A stretch of 64,000 nucleotides of DNA from Phlebiopsis flavidoalba (taxonomy: Eukaryota > Basidiomycota > Agaricomycetes > Polyporales > Phanerochaetaceae): contig JAOCPU010000065.1 of assembly GCA_035772785.1 (NCBI GenBank), positions 112,598 to 176,597 on the forward strand. The letters run 5' to 3'. The translations under genes and the position numbers were made by a program. A model generated the notes under the pieces. It ran no database searches. It saw only the letters and a list, made by a program, of their open reading frames with translations, and was not told the origin of the DNA. Position 1 is the stretch's first letter, and every line of letters begins with the position of its first letter. This document shows positions 58,867 to 64,000 of the stretch, piece by piece.

Positions 58867-61079
58867 TCATAGCACGCCGAAGAAGAGAACAGCCGCCGCG
58901 GCGACCGCGAGGCCGAGGAACGAGCCGCGGACGGTCATCGCACCGCTCGTGTTGCCGCTGCCGCTGCCGCCGCTCGTGTTGCTGCCCCGAGCCGCTGCCG
59001 CTCGACGTGTTCGAGCCCGCGGCAGTGCCCGAGGCGTTGTCGAGGCGGTAGAATGCTGGCCGGGAGCTCAGCCACGCCGGGCCGGCGGTGGGCTGGGTGC
59101 CGATCTGGCCGTTGCCGACGGTGATCATCGTGCCGTTGCTCGGGATGCCGTTGATGTGACGAAGAAGAGCGCGGGGGCCGGGCTGGAAGAGGTTCGGGTT
59201 TGGCGGCGCCTGGGCGACGTGCAGCGTGAGCGAGCCGTCCTTGTTGACCGTGTATGTGTTGTTGAGCTGCATGTAGCGCTGGCCCATGTTCATTGCGCGT
59301 GTGTCGTGAAGCCTGGGCGGATGATCGAGACGGTCGTGTTCTCGGCCCGCATCGTTGGCAGAGCCAGAGTAAGATGATGCCGGGGATGGTGATGTCGAAC
59401 GCGTCGCCACCGTAGGAGATCCGAGGTCTTGGGAACACCGGAGGGAACAGGCCGCGTGGGGGGCACTGAAGAAGTAAGGCGGGTAGAAGATCTCTGCCTG
59501 GTAGGTAGTGGGGAAGACAGTAGTGGTGTTGACATCAACGTTTGGGTTTTGAGCCGGCGACAATGACTGCACCACTCGGCAAAGAGCAAACGCCCGAAGA
59601 GTGGTAGAGGCGGGCAATGTTGGACGTGCCAAGACCGGCGTTCGACCAGCGTTTGCCTGCGGGAGCTGATGGGTTGTAGATGGCGGGAGTTCCTACAGGG
59701 CCGGAAGCAAGAGACTCGCCGTACGGCATGCTGCCGAAAAATCCGGTGTTACCAGGGTGCGCTGAGAGTAACCAGCTGTGCCGTTAAGGCCGGCCGTTGA
59801 TGACAAGCATAGTTTGATCGGGGAGGAGGATGAACTGTCCCATGGTACGTGTCTCGAGCATGGAGTCGTCTTCGGACATACTGAGGAGCGGATTCACCAA
59901 TCCTGAGGCTCAGGTTCGAGGGCGATGGGCATTTTGCTCGAGGCGGGGTAGTCCCAGGTGTTGATGAAAGGCCATGAGTAGTTACCCCATGCGTCGTTGG
60001 GCATATCGCTTACCACCGCAGAAGAGCACGGTTTGCGAGTAGTTGTTTGCCGGGGTGAGAGGGAGCATCGCGTTGGCACCTGAGGCAGGATACACACGAA
60101 CAATGTTGTCAGGCATGGGGGGCGAAGCGAGGTCTCATCGCCAGTTTCCGGGTCCCAAAGAAACTCATTGAGATGAATCAGTGACCACACCCCCATTTCT
60201 ATTGAGAAGCACTCACTGGTAGAGACGTTGGCTTGGAGGACCATCTTTCCGGAAGCAAGTAGGTACGTGAGCGGGGTATAAGAGTTCAAACCGCCAGCAT
60301 CCACGAGGAAAGTTGCATCACTGGAGGTGTGCCACCCTTGCTCGGACCAGAATTCGTAACTGGGCGAAGACGCACCACCCTGGTATACAGGGTCGTTTCC
60401 ATTAGGATAGTTGCGGTTAATGTAGCCACCCAAAGGTGAAGCCACCAATGACAGCCACAGTGCCGTCGCCGCGAGAGCTTCCGCAGTAGAATACCATCGC
60501 TTCACCTCCAAGTGCGTAACATTAGGGTTGTCGTACCAATCGCAAGAGGGATCGGTGGAAGAGGCGGAACTAGGAGAGAGGGTTCATGACACGGACACCT
60601 AGTCTGTCCTGCCGTGTCGCCCGTATGTGGTGTCGAAGGAAACCGCCGCCAATGTCACCGTCGTTGCCGCCTGGTCCAACACCATTGTTTGCCTCCAAAG
60701 GCGATGTATGAGCCGTTTGGCATGTGGGATTCCCGAAGCGCAGAAAGGGTTTGATGTGACGCCGATAGGAGTCGCGGTTCGCGAAAGCAATGTCGTAGAC
60801 AGAGCCAACATGCTGGGTAACCGTTGAACTTGACGGCGTTGCCCTCGACCTTGTCAAGCATGTAGACGGTGCCCTCATTACCGAGGAACATCTACAAAAA
60901 CGACGCATCAGAGAGCGCTCCAAGAGAACAAAGAGGCCCCACGAACCATCATCGCGCTGACTTGCGTGTTTTTCCTTCCGCCATCCTCGAAGCTACCTCC
61001 AACGTGGCCTTCGCCACCTTTGCTGCCCTGTGCGAGGGCGCGCCGTGGCACCGAGACCAAGTGCCAGAAGTGAATACAT
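58867..61079 (-). CDS. Copper radical oxidase (glyoxal oxidase-like, AA5_1), GPI-type C-terminus
   Basis: Extracellular enzyme that oxidises aldehydes such as glyoxal and produces H2O2 for peroxidases in wood decay. ATG 61079 gives a signal peptide (MYSLLALGLGATA...ALAQG), then an intron, FLGNEGTVYMLDKVEGNAVK, FNGYPAW and VYDIAFANRDSYRRHI. The cofactor residues can all be located: Cys in FCASG, Tyr in KRWYSTAEAL, Tyr-His in RLYHSS, and the late His in FTTHAMNMGQRYM, the expected Cys-Tyr radical and copper ligands. Other family blocks: YINRNYPNGNDPVYQGGASS, PSYEFWSEQGW, LPLTPANN-like, WGNYSWPFINTWDYP, SDKMPI-like. The tail VNKDGSLTLHVAQAPPNPNL, QPGPALLF leads to a Gly/Ser/Asn spacer and a hydrophobic end (SFLGLAVAAAAVLFFGVL, TGA 58867-58869), which suggests membrane or GPI anchoring. 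Confidence 0.94.
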
Positions 61080-62276
61080 GTGTGAGAGTCGGAGTCGATA
61101 TTCGTGGGTGAAAGTGTGGCCTCAGAGGGCAGAGCGAAGAAGAGTTGAAGCCTAGAAGAAAAGAGTGTGGGGTTAAGAGCCGAGGCTGCGGGGAGCGGGA
61201 AACAGGAGGTTTTTGAGGAGGGGGAGGACAACGAGGTTGGCGGGAAAGTATGTCCGTGACACAAACGCCGCTGGGGTTATAACCGAGTGACCACCTCTCC
61301 GGCAATGGCGCTCGGCCATCAGCTTGCCGCCCGTTAGCAGCCCCCCTGCCGCTCGTACACAATGCCACCCCGTCTTTCTCCATTCTTTTTTCTTTGCTTT
61401 CCCACCCGATGTTGTTGTCGCTGACCAAACGCCGCTGGGGTCCTCTCGCTTATTTCCCGGAATAAATCTAGAAATTACCGTATTTCCCTGCGAAGCGTAG
61501 CGAACCGTGGCGAAGAAGGGAAGCAGACGCCGGACCACGCCGGTGCCGTGACGGTAGCAGGCAGCGCTCAACTATTCAAGTTGTGACCGTCGTGAAGAAG
61601 ACAAACAGGGACCTGATACCCAGGAGATCTCACCCTGGTCCTGCTTGCGGGACGATCCGACGTCCACAACACCTGAACTGTTGAGGAGGGCTTGGGCCTC
61701 GGCGCACAATTGCCAACGCCGTTGTGGCGCAGGGTCAAATTGATGCGTGTGGTTTGAAATATAACCCAAGTAACTGGGCGATGCTAAAAGCCTCAGTCCT
61801 TGGAAACTTGAGTTCAAAATAGCGCTTGCAGCCCACACCCCTCGTGCTGCCGAATATCTGAAACCTTCGGCTTTGACAACATATAAATAGCACAGGAAAG
61901 ATCAGCGTTTAAATGATAGATGTATCATTGCCGTGCATGCCGCGGGCGAATCGATGCGTGGTACACAGCGGTGTGTAGAAACGAAATTTTCTGCAAGGGC
62001 GCATAATCCATGCTCCCAACGACGACCTCGGAGCAACCTGCGTACAAGCATCCCGTTCGACACGCGAGAGCCCCGTGGCGCGCAGGTCGTCGCGAATACG
62101 CGAGGCGTTGATCCGCAGGCTCCTCGCGGGCCTCCGACCAGGATCACGCATGCATAAGCATGGCTTCCACCCGGTATGGTACGCTCCCACGCATCTAAAC
62201 AAGAGTCGGGGCGCTCACGACGCCGACGTTCGTTCATGGTGCCAAGGCCCAAGATGCGGAACGTCGCCAAGGGTGC
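61080..62276. other. Intergenic; promoter of copper radical oxidase
   Basis: 61100-61500 precedes the oxidase start and is purine-rich on the plus strand, i.e. pyrimidine-rich on the gene's own strand. The rest contains no supported gene. Confidence 0.4.
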
Positions 62277-63920
62277 TCAGTTCATCGGGAAGTCCTCAAA
62301 AGCGCCTTGGCCGAATCGGAAAAAATGGCTGATGGTCCCGGCGTCGACCGCAGCAATGACGACCATCTTCTTGCCCTGCTTGAGCACCGCAAATGGATTG
62401 GGTCTTCGTGGGGTTGGTGCTGCTGCCGGTGCCTTGGAGTAAAAGCCACGGGAACAGACGTTGGACAAATGGCAGGGTCGTGGCATGTTTAGAATTCTCG
62501 GCAGGTGGGGTTGGCTTTTCGGGGCTGCGCGGTCCGTCGTCGAGGGCCAGGTGGGGAGACTTCCGGGAGGATGTCGAAGAGATCCTGCAATTCGGTCAGT
62601 GTCGGCATCATTGTGGTCCGTGCACTGGGGGGCGGGTGAATGATCAGCAACAAGCGGATCAAATTCATTGTGGTCGCCTCACTTTACGACGACGACAGAA
62701 AAGTCGGGCGCTGGAGGAGATGTCTTCTTGAACGGGGTAGAGGGTTTGTAGAGATTATAGAATATCTGATAAGGCGAAGCTGTTTCTCGGCCTCTTGACG
62801 TGAAGCGGCGCGCTGTTGCCTGCGGACAGGAACCGAAGCGACTTGAAGAGGGACGCCTACGAAGGCGAAATGAGCTTAAAATAGAACACGGACGGTAGGA
62901 AACATACGATAGCTGAGGTTGTGGTGCAACCAACGGCCTAAGTATACCGGTCTCCACCAATCACGCCTTCTCAGGATGGCGGACAATCTCCGAAAGGGAG
63001 CAAGCAATGCGGCAAAACAGCTAGCCCAAATGCTGGTGGACGGCACTGCGGGCATGTTGAATGGGTGCTGCTGCGGGATATGCTTCTGAAGGAGGCGTTG
63101 TGCGCGTCACCACATAAACCCAGTCTTTTCAGATACGCATAGACCTGGACAGCCGTTCTAGCTTGAGCAGTATTCCTAGACAGCGGATTGATAACTGACC
63201 TGGTACTTCTCGAGTGTGAGGTCCTCTTTCCCCAATCATATCCACAAACGCTTGCTGCACTGACATGGGGGGGTACCCTCTAAGCCTTCGAAACCAGAGG
63301 GCTATAGACGTCGTCCATTCGCTCTCCTTCCAGCAAAACATCGCTCCCCCCTCTCCACGAGGTACAAAGCCTCTTCAGGGAGAAGCTCAAGACGCTTCAG
63401 CGCCCTGCCTTTGCGGCGTTCACCTTCACCAGACGTGGATGCACGAGCCACGGAGTGGCCCATGTTCACAAAGTGAATCCCCCGCGCGAGGGTAACATGA
63501 GCGCGCGCAATATCGGGGGTGCCATACGGCATAACTTATGGTCTTGCTTCATAGCACGTGAGCCAAATAGCGGAGAAAGGAGCACATGTACGCACCTAGA
63601 CGTCGTACGCGTCGCTCTCAGCGCGTCCGCCATCGCCCGAACGCGCTCGGTCTAATACATGCCGCTGCAGACCCGACCCTCCGCTCGTCTTCGGTTCGAA
63701 GTCCTTTTCACCGCGTTTCGGTATGACAGGACGCGAGACGGTACTATTCGGAAGTAAGGACCCTGGGTGAAACGTGTTTGTAGAACATACGGGAGCTTTG
63801 TCCAGTCAGGGCCCTCGTCCTCGTCCGCAGAAGACTGCTCGTCGTCTTCGGGAGGCCGATCCCCCCCCCGCGAGCGGTGATTTCGAGCTGGCGTTTGGGA
63901 GCTCGAGGACTATCGTCCAT
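62277..63920 (-). CDS. SEN54: tRNA-splicing endonuclease subunit SEN54
   Basis: Structural subunit of the SEN complex that pairs with Sen2 and positions precursor tRNAs for intron removal. ATG 63920: MDDS, then across indels an acidic DDEQSSADEDEGPDWTKLP block, RPVIPKRGEKDFEPK, GSGLQRHVLDRARSAMADAL, RATRTISSKN. ARAHVTLARGIHFVNMGHSV, LKRLELLPEEALYLVERGAM, FCWKE and MSVQQAFVDMIG follow, then LTLEKYQVYAYLKRLGYVVTR-type sequence (the Sen54 N-terminal domain). A variable middle leads to the terminal RPNPFAVLKQGKKMVVIAAV, DAGTISFFRFGQGAFEDFPM, ending TGA at 62277-62279. That final block (GNISFFRFGEGAFEEWPM in related proteins) is diagnostic for Sen54. Frame changes are frequent; intron borders were not all placed. 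Confidence 0.9.
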
Positions 63921-64000
63921 GGGCAAAAACTGAGGAGAAGTGTTATGGAAAGCCGGACGTTCAAGCTTATTGACGCCCTGGCTGGTCGTTCACGCGCGCT

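Overview
The window is nuclear DNA of a filamentous basidiomycete, most likely a wood- or litter-decaying agaricomycete. The evidence is many short spliceosomal introns (GT...AG, about 45-150 bp), TATA boxes followed by pyrimidine-rich leaders, genes on both strands without operons, and a protein set that fits this group: copper radical oxidase with a GPI-type tail, WSC-domain proteins, a Kre9/Knh1-like wall protein, a barwin-like DPBB secreted protein, a Zn2Cys6 regulator and Rtt109. No CRISPR array, rRNA, tRNA, bacterial operon or recognisable transposon was found.

A caution governs every coordinate. Almost every conserved gene, including essential ones (CUL1, CAF1, TOM22, SAS10, SEN54, NDUFA9), is broken by single-base insertions or deletions, many next to homopolymers. 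I read this as uncorrected long-read sequencing error, not pseudogenisation. Gene calls were made by following protein similarity across frames and introns, so start and end points are exact only where stated.

Layout. 1-5.4 kb (all minus): the 5' part of a disordered EEGEISDSE protein cut by the window edge, a Kre9/Knh1-like GPI wall protein, a GNAT acetyltransferase and an expansin/barwin-like DPBB secreted protein. About 5.4-8.4 kb holds nothing recognisable. 8.4-11.4 kb (plus): a Bzz1-type F-BAR/C1/SH3-SH3 actin regulator. 13.4-14.7 kb (plus): CAF1/POP2 deadenylase. 15.5-17.4 kb: an unrecognised disordered protein. 18.2-20.9 kb: UPF0390 protein, NDUFA9 and TOM22, the last two mitochondrial. 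21-24.3 kb: a Zn2Cys6 transcription factor. 24.6-27.1 kb: SAS10/UTP3 (18S rRNA processing). 27.8 kb: a small secreted protein.

28.9-33 kb and 45.5-51.9 kb form the accessory part. A GFA-fold enzyme, a WSC-domain secreted protein and a small Cys-rich secreted protein exist once in apparently functional form (29.0-33.0 kb). Decayed second copies lie in inverted orientation and permuted order at 45.6-46.3 and 48.5-49.4 kb. A separate double-WSC protein sits at 51.1-51.8 kb. Between these lie an SH3 protein (34.2 kb), RTT109 (35.2-37.0 kb), an AT-rich island (37.2-37.6 kb), and a GC-rich stretch with an unrecognised coiled-coil protein (39.4-41.3 kb) and a small charged protein (43.3 kb).

52-64 kb is dense housekeeping plus one secreted oxidase: CUL1 (SCF scaffold), COQ5 (ubiquinone methylase) sharing a short divergent promoter with FCF2 (pre-rRNA processing), a TIGR04076-family protein, a copper radical oxidase with all its copper/radical-site residues visible, and SEN54 (tRNA splicing endonuclease).
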